Shown here one piece after another: positions 16,091 to 25,206 of a stretch of DNA of 34,465 bases. A program made the position numbers and the translations under genes. Source of the stretch: Planctomycetota bacterium. GTDB taxonomy: Bacteria > Planctomycetota > UBA1135 > UBA2386. Positions within the stretch are counted from its first letter, which is position 1, and every line of letters starts with the position of its first letter. The notes under the pieces are model-generated. The model was not told the origin of the DNA. It did not search any database and saw only the letters and a program-made list of their open reading frames with translations. Location of the stretch: assembly GCA_025459175.1 (NCBI GenBank), contig JALORC010000075.1:1-34465 (forward strand). Direction: 5' to 3'.

Positions 16091-17092
16091 ATGACCAGTT
16101 CGCTCCCTCCCGCACCCGCGCCGAGCTCCCGCCTGTTCACGCCGGCGCTGGTGCGCCGCACGCTGTTCGTCGCGCTGTTCGCGGTGGTGGTCTACGCCGC
16201 CTGGCTGCTGCTGGCCGACTTCCCGGCGATCGTGCGCAGTCTGCAGGGCGTGAGTGCCTCGGCGGTGCTGCTGGCACTGCTGTATGCGACCCTCAACTAC
16301 GCGATCCGCTGGCTGCGCTGGGAGCTCTACCTGCGGCGGCTCGGGCTCGTGGTGCCGTGGACCGAGAGCGTGGTGGTGTTCACCGCCGGGTTCGCGATGA
16401 CGGTGACGCCGGCCAAGATGGGCGAGATCCTGAAGTCGCTGCTGTTGAAGAACTCGCGCGACATCGCGGTGGCGACCACGGCGCCGATCGTGGTCGCCGA
16501 ACGGGTCACCGATCTCGGTGGTCTGGTGGCGCTGGCGGCGATCGGTTGCCTCGCGTTCGACGCCGGGGTGCCGATGGCGATCGGTGGCGGCGTGCTGGTC
16601 TTGTTGCTGTCGGTGATCTGCTCGGTGCGGCCGGTCGGGTTGCTGCTGGTGCGCTTCGCCGGTCGCCTGCCGGTGCTGCACAAGGTCGCCGATCGACTGC
16701 TCGCGGCCCATGACTCGCTGCATCGGCTGAGTGGGTTCGGCATCATGCTGCAGGCGACGCTGCTGTCGACCTTGGCCTGGTTCACACACTGCGTGTGCCT
16801 GTGGCACTGCGCCGAGGTCATCGCGCCGGGCAGCATCGACCTGCTGGCGAGCTGCGTCGCCTACGCCGTGCCGCTGCTCGGCGGCACGCTGTTGTTGATC
16901 CCCGGTGGCCTCGGTGCCACCGAGGCCAGCATGACGGGGCTCTTGGTGGTGCTGTCGGGCTCGCAGATCGGCACCGCCGCGGCGGCCGCGATCGCGCTGC
17001 TGGTGCGGCTGGTGACGTTCTGGTGGGCGATCGGGCTCGGGCTCGCCGCGCTCGGCTGGTGGCATCGCCGGTATCGCCGAGCCGACCGCTGA
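16091..17092 (+). CDS. LPG_synthase_TM / UPF0104 family membrane protein (flippase-like)
   Basis: 333 residues from ATG 16091 with about eight membrane helices. Family landmarks are LNYAIRWLRWELYLRRLG, FTAGFAMTVTPAKMGEILKSLLL, PIVVAERVTDLGGL and PGGLGATEASMTGLLVV, all typical of the membrane domain of lysylphosphatidylglycerol synthase and of AglD-like proteins. There is no C-terminal aminoacyl-transfer domain. Such proteins are thought to move lipids or lipid-linked sugars across the membrane. The GT-C genes at 14352 and 18662 nearby support a role with lipid-linked glycans, as inference. Confidence 0.85.
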   Translation: MTSSLPPAPAPSSRLFTPALVRRTLFVALFAVVVYAAWLLLADFPAIVRSLQGVSASAVLLALLYATLNYAIRWLRWELYLRRLGLVVPWTESVVVFTAGFAMTVTPAKMGEILKSLLLKNSRDIAVATTAPIVVAERVTDLGGLVALAAIGCLAFDAGVPMAIGGGVLVLLLSVICSVRPVGLLLVRFAGRLPVLHKVADRLLAAHDSLHRLSGFGIMLQATLLSTLAWFTHCVCLWHCAEVIAPGSIDLLASCVAYAVPLLGGTLLLIPGGLGATEASMTGLLVVLSGSQIGTAAAAAIALLVRLVTFWWAIGLGLAALGWWHRRYRRADR

Positions 17093-17136
17093 AGAAGGAC
17101 GGGTCTCCCTGAATTCAAGATTTTCTGGTTTCGACT

Positions 17137-17155
17137 TCTCTCTCTCTCTCTCTCT
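17137..17155 (+). repeat. (TC)9.5 dinucleotide microsatellite
   Basis: An uninterrupted TC run within a pyrimidine-rich stretch in the 117-bp gap ahead of the gene at 17210, 54 bp before its ATG. Such tracts slip during replication and could alter promoter spacing. Confidence 0.9.
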
Positions 17156-17209
17156 ACTCTCGGCTGATTCGGTGCCGCATTTTCGCGGTGCAATCCATGA
17201 GGTGAAGGG

Positions 17210-17746
17210 ATGCTCACGAAAGCTCTGTTCCTGGCAATGATTGCTGGTTGGCTCGGGGACCTGTGTGGCAAGGCGGAGTACCGACCTGGTGCCCAGGGTC
17301 CGTTGCCTGTGCCTCCTTGCACGGCCTGCAAGCCGCAGTTGACCATCGTTCCCCCAGCGATGGTGCCAAAAGTAGCATTTGCCACCATCAGCCAGTCGGT
17401 GGCAAGATGTCTCTGGTCAGCAGGCGACAACGTCTGTCTTCCCAACGGAACCTGCTGGGCGGACCTGAACGTCTTTATCGAGGTTCCGCCAGGGGGAAGC
17501 GGTAGGGTGGCCGGCGGCGGCAATTGCGTCGCCGGTGTCTTCAACGGGCTGAGGTGGTTGTCGCCGTGGACCATGGCCAGCAATCAGACACCCGGCACGC
17601 CGCCAGTTGGTTCCGGCTGTAGCAGTCAAGGGAACGCTGCTACCTTCGAGCTGTGCCCCAATCCTTGTGGCGTGGCCTGTGGCGCGGCTCCTCCTGTCAC
17701 CGTCTCCGTGGCGCTTGCATGCACCGACTGCATCGGCGCCTTGTGA
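17210..17746 (+). CDS. Secreted cysteine-rich hypothetical protein
   Basis: 178 residues from ATG 17210, with GAAGGG directly before it. A short N-terminal hydrophobic segment (residues 4-18) looks like a signal peptide. The mature part has 12 cysteines (37, 40, 67, 76, 82, 106, 137, 149, 153, 157, 171, 174; one more at 19), several in CxxC or CxxxC spacing, and is rich in Pro and Gly. This suggests a disulphide-bonded or metal-binding extracytoplasmic protein. I know no family. It is followed after 10 bp by another hypothetical gene and is likely co-transcribed with it. Confidence 0.6.
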   Translation: MLTKALFLAMIAGWLGDLCGKAEYRPGAQGPLPVPPCTACKPQLTIVPPAMVPKVAFATISQSVARCLWSAGDNVCLPNGTCWADLNVFIEVPPGGSGRVAGGGNCVAGVFNGLRWLSPWTMASNQTPGTPPVGSGCSSQGNAATFELCPNPCGVACGAAPPVTVSVALACTDCIGAL

Positions 17747-17756
17747 AGAGATCACA

Positions 17757-18584
17757 ATGAGGCGGCCAATAGGGATTGCTCTGTGCTTGCTGATGGCGGG
17801 TACTTGTTTCTGCTTCTTCTACTCCCGAGGAACAGGTTCCAGGTCTGCGGCGGCGGCTGTCGTGGGGGAGGCTAACCCTGCCCCCGACGGCTTCGAGCTC
17901 AGGGTTCCCGAGCTTGCTGATGAAGCCGTGGAGACAGTGGCTGTGGCTGCCAAGGAGCTCGGTGCCTCGCCTTGTGTCGAATCGGCACATCTATGGGTTG
18001 ATTGCTCCCACCAGGATCCTGAGTGGCTGCTCTTGCCGCGGCTTGACTCGGGGTTGACCTTGTTCCTCTGCTCGCTGTCCGGACCATTGCGTCCAGAACC
18101 ATTGTTTCGACACCGCGGCTTGAATCCGGACGACATCTACATCCAACCCGATGTCCGGGCAGAGCTAGCAGCGTTCATGGATCGAATCTCGCCCGAGATC
18201 GTCGCGATCAACGAAATGCTCGGCAAGGTTGCGGTGCACGAAGCGGAGTCGTTCCGCCATCACCCGGCCATGCGCACCCTCGAGGGCGCTCGGAGGCGTA
18301 AGCATGTCGATGGTGTCGAGTCGGACGCAGTGGTGTTCGATCTCTCCGTCCAGGAGGAAGTTGGAGCCGCGGTGTTCCTGGGGGCCGAGGGCGGCATGGT
18401 CGTCGTGCCGCAGAATTTGCTGCCGGTTACGAGATCCCTGCGGGACCGCAAGATGTTCCTGGCCAGTGAGGTAGGCGTTGCAGTGGTCGAGTGGTTCAGG
18501 ACCCGTGGCTACTGCAGCAAGGAGGCCGCCCAGGCAGCCGTCCTTCTGGTTGCCGAGGACTCGCAGCGGTTCCACTGCAGGTAG
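17757..18584 (+). CDS. Membrane-anchored or secreted hypothetical protein
   Basis: 275 residues from ATG 17757. The N-terminus (PIGIALCLLMAGTCFCFFY) is a signal peptide or membrane anchor. The mature part is alpha/beta and soluble. A stretch at about 195-215 (KVAVHEAESFRHHPAM) has HE and HH pairs but no clear HExxH motif, so I do not call it a peptidase. Cysteines occur at SPCVES, VDCSH, LFLCS, RGYCS and at the C-terminal HCR. I do not recognise a family. It is 10 bp after the Cys-rich gene. Confidence 0.6.
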   Translation: MRRPIGIALCLLMAGTCFCFFYSRGTGSRSAAAAVVGEANPAPDGFELRVPELADEAVETVAVAAKELGASPCVESAHLWVDCSHQDPEWLLLPRLDSGLTLFLCSLSGPLRPEPLFRHRGLNPDDIYIQPDVRAELAAFMDRISPEIVAINEMLGKVAVHEAESFRHHPAMRTLEGARRRKHVDGVESDAVVFDLSVQEEVGAAVFLGAEGGMVVVPQNLLPVTRSLRDRKMFLASEVGVAVVEWFRTRGYCSKEAAQAAVLLVAEDSQRFHCR

Positions 18585-18661
18585 CGTGTCGAAAGTGGTA
18601 TCGCCGGGCGGACCGCTGACTCGCGCTTGCCCTGGCTTCCACAGCCGGTTGTCATGGCTCG

Positions 18662-19924
18662 ATGCAGAACGGCATCGACACCGGCGTGCCCGCGAACGGG
18701 TCAACGGGATGGCAGCGACTCGTGTCCCGCATGGCGGGCCTCGGCCTGCCGCGCATCCTGCTGCTCGCCGGGTTGCTGCGCCTGCTGTGGCTGTGGCTCT
18801 GCCCGAACCAGCCGGTGTCGGACCAGCACATCTATCACCAGGCCGCGATCGCGCTCGCGCGCGGCGAAGGCTTCGTCGAGACGAGCGGACAGCCCCACGG
18901 CTGGTGGCCGGTCGGCTACTCGGCTGCGCTGGCGCCGTTCTACTGGCTGTTCGGTGACGCGCCGCGCATCGGTCACGGCGCCAACCTGCTGTTCGGCCTC
19001 GCCACGGTGTTCGCGCTGCACCGGCTCGCGCTGGCGCTGGCCGGGCCGGCGGTGGCCGCGGTCGCCGCGCTGCTGCTGGCGCTGCACCCGACCGCGATCG
19101 TGATGACGACCGTGCACGCGCTCGAGAACCTCTACATCCCGATCGTGCTCGGCGCGCTCGCGGTACTGGTGCGGTTCGGACCGGGGCCGGGTGCGCGATG
19201 GCGCGCGGTGCTGGTGACCGGACTGCTGCTCGGCCTCGGCGCCTATGTGCGTGCGCCGTCGCTGTTGCTGCTGACGGTGGTGCCGCTGTGGCTGCTGCTG
19301 ATCGGCATCGGCTTCTGGCGCACGCTGCTGCCGACGCTCGCGGCGGCGGTGGTGGCGCTCGTGGTGTTGTTGCCGTGGGGTTTTCGCACGCAGCACCACT
19401 TCGGCACCTTCCAGCTGGTGTCGATGAACGGCATGTCCAACCTGTGGATGGGCAATCACCCTGGCTCGGACGGTGGCTACCACGAACTGCCGGCCGATGT
19501 CGCCGCACTGTCGGTGCCCGATCGGGAGAAGGAACTCGGCGCGCGCGCGATCGCCTTCATCCGCGAGCAGCCGGTTCAGTATCTGCTGCGCTGCGCCCGC
19601 CGTTGTGTGATGACGCTGCGCTCGGACACGATCGCCGTCAGCTGGAGCGAGCCGGGTCTGCTCGCGCGCGGGCTCGGTGGTCTGGTGACGCCGCTGAAGG
19701 CGATCACGTCCGCCGCCTTCTACCTGGTCGGCGCCGCCGCGCTCTGGTCGCTGTGGCGGCGGCGGCGCGCGCTCGATCGCGTCGATCTGCTGCTGGTCGC
19801 GGTGCTCGCGGTGCTGGCGTTCCCGTTCGTCGCCATCGTCGGCGGCAACCGATATCACCTGCCGCTCGGGCCCGTTCTCGTGTTGCTGGCGGCGCGCGGG
19901 CTGGCAGGATCACCGCCGCGTTGA
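18662..19924 (+). CDS. GT-C / GT39-like membrane glycosyltransferase
   Basis: 420 residues with about ten membrane helices. The first loop (SDQHIYHQAAIALARGEGF) carries the conserved D with the YHQAA pattern of ArnT/PMT-like enzymes. HGWWPVGYSAALAPFYWLFG and MTTVHALENLYIPIVLGAL are typical of the family. A periplasmic loop has SNLWMGNHPGSDGGYHELP, a signature shared by bacterial GT39-like proteins. Start is at ATG 18662 or the in-frame ATG 18731. It ends 10 bp from a convergent gene. It is probably a partner of the GT-C and flippase-like genes upstream. Confidence 0.82.
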   Translation: MQNGIDTGVPANGSTGWQRLVSRMAGLGLPRILLLAGLLRLLWLWLCPNQPVSDQHIYHQAAIALARGEGFVETSGQPHGWWPVGYSAALAPFYWLFGDAPRIGHGANLLFGLATVFALHRLALALAGPAVAAVAALLLALHPTAIVMTTVHALENLYIPIVLGALAVLVRFGPGPGARWRAVLVTGLLLGLGAYVRAPSLLLLTVVPLWLLLIGIGFWRTLLPTLAAAVVALVVLLPWGFRTQHHFGTFQLVSMNGMSNLWMGNHPGSDGGYHELPADVAALSVPDREKELGARAIAFIREQPVQYLLRCARRCVMTLRSDTIAVSWSEPGLLARGLGGLVTPLKAITSAAFYLVGAAALWSLWRRRRALDRVDLLLVAVLAVLAFPFVAIVGGNRYHLPLGPVLVLLAARGLAGSPPR

Positions 19925-19934
19925 CGCCGCGCGG

Positions 19935-21524
19935 TCACTGCTGCGCGAGGCAGCGCAGGCCGGGACTCGCCGCGATGCCGAACGCCGAGCCCGGGTCGAT
20001 CACCGCCAGCTGCCACCAGAAGCCGGTGCCCGGCGTGTAGCCCGCGGGCCACGGGAAGCCGAGGGACCAGGCCCCGTTGCCGTCGAGCGGGGCGACCAGC
20101 GTCGCATCGAGGCTCGGCACCAGCGTGCCGCCGAACAGCGGCACGTTGATCGCCGAGAAGCCGAGCACGAACAGCCCGATGCCGTTCGCCAGCCCGTTGC
20201 TCGCGGTGAAACGCACCGTGTTGCCCGCGGTCACCGAGCCGGTGCCGACCAGCCCCGGCACGCCGTTGCTGCCGGCGATGCCGCCGCCGAGGTCGGTCCA
20301 CGGGCTCGGCGTGCGATAGGCGCGCAGGTCGCTGCCGATGCCGGCGACCACCAGCGTGCCGTCGTTGCCGAGGCACGGGCCGCCGATGTTGATGTTCGGC
20401 ACCGGCACCGACCAGCGCAGCGTCAGGTCGGCCTCGAGCGCGAACAGGCGCCCGGTCGGGAAGCCGCCGTTCGACGCGAACACGCGCCCGTCGGCGTCGA
20501 TTGCGAACCGCGTCGTCGTGTAGCCGAGCGGCACCGCATAGGTGTTGCGCACCGCGCCGGTCAGCGGATCGAGGCGGGTCAGGATCTCGCCGGGCTGCAC
20601 CATGTAGACGCTGCCGTCCGGGCCGCAGCCGTACTCGGCACCCGCACCCGGCAGCGACGGCACCGCCCAGCGCTGCTGCAGTGCCGTGCCGGTGTCGGTG
20701 AACGCGTAGAAGAAGTCGACGCTCGGGTTGGTCTGCGCGCGGTTGCAGTAGACGGTGCCATCCGGGCCGACCATCGGCGTGTGCTGGCTCAGGAACCCCG
20801 GCATCAGCGGGCCCTGGTACTGCAGCAATCCGGTGGTCGCCGAGAAGCGCTTGATCACCTGGCCACCGGGCACCGAGTCGATCGCGTAGATCGCGTCGCC
20901 GTTGCGGGCGACGCCGCAGTTGCCGCTGACCGAGGCCTGGCGGTTGGCGGTCCAAGCCGTGCTGCCGTCGCTGGCTCGGATGCGCCAGATCTGCTGGAAC
21001 GAACCGACGATCAGGTCGCCGTTGGCGGCGAACACCACGCCGTCGTAGGCGCCGGCGGTGATGACCGCCTGCGAGGTCCACACCGGGTTGCCGGTGGCGG
21101 CGTCGAACGCGTGCACGACCCCCGACGAAGTGGCGCCGTTGCCGGAGCGCGCCGCGTAGACCTGGTTCTGGCTGTGGCCGAGCAGCCACGTGGTCCACTG
21201 CCCGGTCGCGAACGGCACGTCGCGGCGCCACAGCTGCTGGCCGGTGGTCAGGTCGAATGCGAACACCGGCGCCTCGTTGGGCACGCCGCTCGGCGCGAAG
21301 CCGGTCTGGCGGACCACGAACACGCGCTGACCGGCGACGATCGGTTGCCAGGCGATGATCGAGTTCGGACCGCCGGACCACGCGATCTGGGCGCTCAGCG
21401 GGCCGTAGGCGGTCGACAGCCCGTTGCGCTGCGGATTGCCGCCGGAGTTGGGCCAGTCCTGGGCGGTGAGCAGGGCGACTGCGGAGAGCGAGAGGACTGC
21501 GAGCAACGAGGTGATCGGGCGCAT
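19935..21524 (-). CDS. Secreted PQQ-type beta-propeller protein
   Basis: 529 residues. A signal peptide ends at LLTAQ before D. Residues about 25-400 contain repeated propeller blades with the PQQ-like pattern (VFAFDLTTGQQLWRRD, VHAFDAATGNPVWTS, IWRIRASDGSTAWTA, LTRLDPLTGAVRNTY). Residues about 420-529 form a separate beta-rich C-terminal module (LGFSAINVPLFGGTLVPS, LDGNGAWSLGFPWPAG, GFWWQLAVIDPG) that I associate with secreted planctomycetal proteins. There is no sign of enzyme residues or PQQ ligands, so a binding or structural role is more likely. Confidence 0.83.
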   Translation of the reverse strand: MRPITSLLAVLSLSAVALLTAQDWPNSGGNPQRNGLSTAYGPLSAQIAWSGGPNSIIAWQPIVAGQRVFVVRQTGFAPSGVPNEAPVFAFDLTTGQQLWRRDVPFATGQWTTWLLGHSQNQVYAARSGNGATSSGVVHAFDAATGNPVWTSQAVITAGAYDGVVFAANGDLIVGSFQQIWRIRASDGSTAWTANRQASVSGNCGVARNGDAIYAIDSVPGGQVIKRFSATTGLLQYQGPLMPGFLSQHTPMVGPDGTVYCNRAQTNPSVDFFYAFTDTGTALQQRWAVPSLPGAGAEYGCGPDGSVYMVQPGEILTRLDPLTGAVRNTYAVPLGYTTTRFAIDADGRVFASNGGFPTGRLFALEADLTLRWSVPVPNINIGGPCLGNDGTLVVAGIGSDLRAYRTPSPWTDLGGGIAGSNGVPGLVGTGSVTAGNTVRFTASNGLANGIGLFVLGFSAINVPLFGGTLVPSLDATLVAPLDGNGAWSLGFPWPAGYTPGTGFWWQLAVIDPGSAFGIAASPGLRCLAQQ

Positions 21525-22049
21525 GGGCGGCAGTTGGGCGGGGCCGCAGCACCATCGGTGGGCCGGGGCAGGCCGTCAACCGGCGGACCGGCCCCGGCGG
21601 CCCCGGCCCTGCGCGGTTCCGGCGCGCCGCGCCGAAGCGGCCATTGGCCCGACGCTACTGCAGCGGCGCTGCCGGCCGGTGATCGCGCTGCCGGCGTTTC
21701 TTGGCGGGGGTAGGAACAAGAAGCTGCAGTCCCCGACCACCCGGAACCTTCCCGCGCCAGCTTGCTGCCCGATCTCCGCCCAGTCCAGCCGCTACCTGCC
21801 GCCCATTTACCCCCTCCACCGCCGATTCGCGGTCACGAGGCAATCCGCTACCCCGCCGCGACCCACGAGTGGTCGCCGCACCAGCTGACCCATCCCTCGG
21901 CGGGTCACTTCACTCGGCCTGGCCATCGTCGCGACCCGGCGGCGCACGGCTCGCCGCCAGTTCCGGAGCTCCCGCCGGAGACAGCCCCCTCGCCCCGAGC
22001 ACCCGCGCGATGGAGCGTTGTTCAGCACGAGCGCAGTCATCGGGATGTC
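21525..22049. other. Intergenic stretch without a recognised gene
   Basis: About 520 bp between the propeller gene and the transposase relic. Frames here are Arg/Pro-rich and unlike neighbouring proteins. The part near 21525-21700 is very GC-rich with short GGCC/GGCGCG repeats. It presumably contains the promoter of the propeller gene and decayed mobile DNA. Confidence 0.5.
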
Positions 22050-23050
22050 AGGTGAGCAAAGGATAGGAACCTCCTGCAGGCTGAACGCAGCATCGAGGCA
22101 AATGGGCGGCCCGAACGTTACGCATGGCTGGGTAATGCAAACACGGCGCGGGCCGTCGCCGCCACGAAACGTCGCGCCTTGGCTCTGCGCCTGCGACCGG
22201 CGCAGCAGCAGCCCCGGGCCACCCGGTGCCCATCACCGCGTAACAACCGAGGATGTCCGGGTCGAAGCCCCCACGTCCACCGACGAACACGTTGCCTCGG
22301 CACGAGGTCGATCGTGCAGTCCGTGGGTGCCACTCCCGGCCCCGAGATCGTGGCCACGCCGGCTTCGTGCCAAGCAACATCGGTGTCTTCACGCATGGGC
22401 GCTTTCACCCCATCGAAGCTGAAGGCCAGGAAGTCGCCCTTCGAGGACAAGGGCGCCTGTTCGTCGATTGCCTTCTCGATGGCTGCATGGCGATTTCCTC
22501 ACCGCGCTTCCGGACTGCGTTCTGGATCGCAGTTGCCGAAGGCTATTCCGGCAGCGACGTGCCCAGGATCAGTTTCGACCTCCGCCGTCGTCAGCATCGC
22601 CGCGCCGACCGCCGCCATCTCCTCGACGTCCGGTGTCATGAATCGGTCCCGCATGCCGCACGCGTCATCCAGCGGCACGGCACTGCCTTTCCCCGGACCA
22701 TCGCCCCGATAGGTGCGCAGCAACACCGTCACCTTGCCGAATGGCGTCAACCACTCGCACTCCGCCATCCCCCGATACCGTAGCCTTTCGCCAGCGACCA
22801 CGACTGCCGGCTGCAGCACTTGGTCCTTCGACAGCAACACCTGCTTGAACGCCTCACGGCCGATCGCCGCCAGCAGCCCACACAGCCCGCTCACAAACCC
22901 GCCGAAGCAGGCAGGGGTCATCGCCTCGCGGCCGATCTTCGCGGCCACCTCCCCACGTTCCTGCTCGAACTTGCGGGCGAGGCCGGCTGCGAGTCCAATG
23001 TTCGAGGTCGTGGAGTGTGGCGTGTTGCCACGTGCAAGTTTGTCTGTGCG
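22050..23050 (-). pseudogene. Decayed ISKra4-family transposase
   Basis: On the minus strand the fragments GLAAGLARKFEQERGEVAAK, GREAMTPACFGGFVSGLCG, WLTPFGKVTVLLRTYRGDG, AVPLDDACGMRDRFMTPD and LAFSFDGVKAPMRED follow the order of ISKra4 transposases; SFDGV holds a catalytic Asp. Near 22540 the frame shifts to read ATAIQNAVRKRGEEIA and near 22490 it shifts back (AAIEKAIDEQAPL), so two compensating indels are visible. The native start is missing (TAA in frame near 23060), and similarity fades below about 22380. I saw no terminal inverted repeats. The element is dead and marks this patch as acquired DNA. Confidence 0.75.
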
Positions 23051-23128
23051 TACCGTTTATAGACGTAAGATCGACTCCGCGGCCGTTCCCAAGATTCTGC
23101 ATGAATCAAAATCTCCACCCAGCCCATC

Positions 23129-24610
23129 ATGACCACTCAACCGGCAAAGCGACGGCTGTACGGGACATTCGCTGGGCAGTTGCCCCGACTCACGGGGCAA
23201 CCTGCCGTGCCCGAAGTCGACGGACGTTATTGGCTCGCGGACCTCTATTCGGCCCGCATCGATGACGGTGTACTCGCGGCAATTCGAACAGTGGCGCAGA
23301 TCCATCTCGGCGGGGGAAGGCTGCGCTTTGCCGACGAGACTTCCTCACTCGCTTTTCTCTGTCGTCTTCGATGCGTCGACAGTCTTTGCGATTATCTCAT
23401 CCTCGCGCTTCAAGTGGTGGCCGAGCAGAAACCGTATGCGGTCGAGGCGGCAGACCGAGCCGCGCTGTGCGCGATGACGGCAGATCGAGAGGCATTGCCG
23501 CCCGATGAGAGCGGCTATCTCGATCCGGGCGACGAGCTCGACCTGCGAATTCCGGTGGTGAGGCTGGTGCACCTCAGCGACCTGCTCGCTCACGAGAAGC
23601 TGTCGCTCTCGATCCCGACCCGGTTGTTTTCGTTGGAAAGTGCGATTCCTTCCGATCCCACGCAGCCTCGCACACGAGCGCCGGGGAGCGACCCGTTGAA
23701 GCTTGCGGCTGCGCCAGACTATTGCTTCGTATCTCATTCCTGGGTCGATCTCGGCATGCCCGACACCGAAGACGGTAAGTTCTATCGGGTGCTGCTGCTC
23801 ATGGCTCTCGATGTCTATCTTCAAACGGGCATAGAGTACTTCTGGATCGACTATCTCTGCGTCACGCAGGACCCCGCGGCACAAGCCGAAAAGTGTGCGG
23901 ATCTTGCTTCGGTGCCAGCCATAGTGGCATCAGCGAGAACCTTTATGTCCGTGTGCCTCGAGATCTACCAGTACCACTCGAGCGCCTGGTGCGCTTTCGA
24001 AACCCTGACATTCATCGCCACGAACCCTTACTGCCAGCCGCTCGACTTCATCAGGCACGAGCGATCGAACTACCGGTTTGGGATGAATTTGTCGGACCCG
24101 AGCACGGCCAACGCCAACGACAAGATCCTCTACAGCTTCACCGATCAGCCTCTCGAGTGCGGGCGCGAAGCGGATATACCCTTCCTCCAGCCCGGGCTCG
24201 AACGGGCCATCGCCCAGGTGAAGAATCGCCTGTGGCGGCTCGGCGCGCGAGGCATCAAAGCAGCGGCCGGCATGGGTCGGGCGGAAAATCTGGGAGTGCT
24301 GGTCACCGAACCCCTGCTGCAATTCCTGCGTCCCAACTTCATGGGCGACGAACAGCGCCCCACGAGTAGGGCCGTGATCGAAGGCATCGATAGCCAGCTC
24401 TCCTCGCTGGGCTACCGAAGGATCGCTGTCGAGGACATTCAGCGCCTCGCTGCCGTGCTCGACAACTGCTGGACCATGATGTTCGTGCTTGCCGCCCTCG
24501 AGGCATTGAATCGGGATCATCTCGTGAGAGTCCGCCGTAACGGTGCCTACGATGTGCCCCCACTTGAGCTCACGACCAGCTACGCATTTCACAACCAACG
24601 CGGCACGTGA
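23129..24610 (+). CDS. TIR/HET-like effector protein, 493 aa
   Basis: Residues about 195-310 resemble the TIR superfamily. PDYCFVSHSWVD (196-207) matches box 1, FWIDYLCVTQD (238-248) matches the signature of HET-like relatives, SVPAIVASARTFMSVCL fits the next strand, and SSAWCAFETLTFIA (284-297) matches the YxxSxWCxxE motif, with E291 where TIR NADases have the catalytic Glu. Residues 1-190 and 320-493 show no motif I recognise; they could sense or regulate. There is no signal peptide or membrane segment. The gene stands alone between two transposase relics and has no clear Shine-Dalgarno. A TTTATAGACGTAAG stretch at 23056 could be part of a promoter. I infer a cell-death or defence NADase. 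The TIR-like call is firmer than the activity. Confidence 0.75.
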   Translation: MTTQPAKRRLYGTFAGQLPRLTGQPAVPEVDGRYWLADLYSARIDDGVLAAIRTVAQIHLGGGRLRFADETSSLAFLCRLRCVDSLCDYLILALQVVAEQKPYAVEAADRAALCAMTADREALPPDESGYLDPGDELDLRIPVVRLVHLSDLLAHEKLSLSIPTRLFSLESAIPSDPTQPRTRAPGSDPLKLAAAPDYCFVSHSWVDLGMPDTEDGKFYRVLLLMALDVYLQTGIEYFWIDYLCVTQDPAAQAEKCADLASVPAIVASARTFMSVCLEIYQYHSSAWCAFETLTFIATNPYCQPLDFIRHERSNYRFGMNLSDPSTANANDKILYSFTDQPLECGREADIPFLQPGLERAIAQVKNRLWRLGARGIKAAAGMGRAENLGVLVTEPLLQFLRPNFMGDEQRPTSRAVIEGIDSQLSSLGYRRIAVEDIQRLAAVLDNCWTMMFVLAALEALNRDHLVRVRRNGAYDVPPLELTTSYAFHNQRGT

Positions 24611-24679
24611 GGCATCTGGCGACACGGCACGTCGGCGCAGAGTCCGCATGGGCGTTCGATCGCGTGCGTGGATTCGCAG

Positions 24680-24915
24680 CGAGATGAGCGTGCCCGTGCT
24701 GGCAGCCGACGGCTTCACCTTCTTCCTCCACGCGACGCGGCACCACCCGCGAGCGCAGACCGGACGCTGGCGCCAGCACCCCGTGATACGTCACCAGGTG
24801 CTTCCGAGGCTTCGGCACCAGCGCGCACAGCCGCTCCATCAGCACCTGCTTCGTCATCACCACCGCCGTCGTCCCGTCGCGCCAACGCTTCTTCAGCGAA
24901 TACCCGATCCGCCGT
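24680..24915 (-). pseudogene. Remnant of an IS91-type (Y2) transposase
   Basis: The minus strand reads RRIGYSLKKRWRDGTTAVV and then MERLCALVPKPRKHLVTYHG, VLAPASGLRSRVVPR, a stretch typical of the C-terminal half of IS91/IS801-like transposases. Only about 75 codons remain. The catalytic tyrosine region is absent on the upstream side and the sequence degrades after the VVPRR stretch. It lies 70 bp downstream of the TIR-like gene. Confidence 0.7.
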
Positions 24916-24966
24916 CCGCCAACTCCACCAGCCGCGCGCGCACCCGCCGGCCCGCCACCCGAAGAT

Positions 24967-25206
24967 ATGCTCCTGGCCGTGTCCGGTGTACGCGCACGCG
25001 TGGTTCAGGGTCGGTTGGTCATGGATGAGCCAACCTCATTGCCAGAGGGCACGATTCTCGATCTGGTGCTGGACGACGAAGGCGACGATCTCCGGGAACC
25101 AGAGCGCGCGGCTCGTGACGCGGCGCTGTCGAGAGCCTCGCAGCAATCTCCGGCGGGATTGGGGCGCCCGATCGCAGACGTCATCGACGAGCTGCGGCGA
25201 GAGTGA
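24967..25206 (+). CDS. Orphan antitoxin-like protein (partner of RelE/ParE-type toxins)
   Basis: 79 residues. GVRARVVQGRLVMDEPTSLPEGT is an N-terminal swapped-beta-like start, followed by an acidic middle (LVLDDEGDDL) and a helical C-terminus ending VIDELRRE. This is the layout of small antitoxins that normally precede a RelE/ParE toxin gene. Here the next ATG (25208) reads only three codons before TGA, and no toxin follows. It is either an orphan left after toxin loss or an unrelated small protein. The N-terminal residues MLLAVS may be upstream of the true start. Confidence 0.6.
   Translation: MLLAVSGVRARVVQGRLVMDEPTSLPEGTILDLVLDDEGDDLREPERAARDAALSRASQQSPAGLGRPIADVIDELRRE

Noticed and set aside
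13171..16161. A 996-codon minus frame
   Set aside because: It crosses a real plus gene (Rpn) and a real minus gene in another frame; its text is Arg/Ala-rich without domains.
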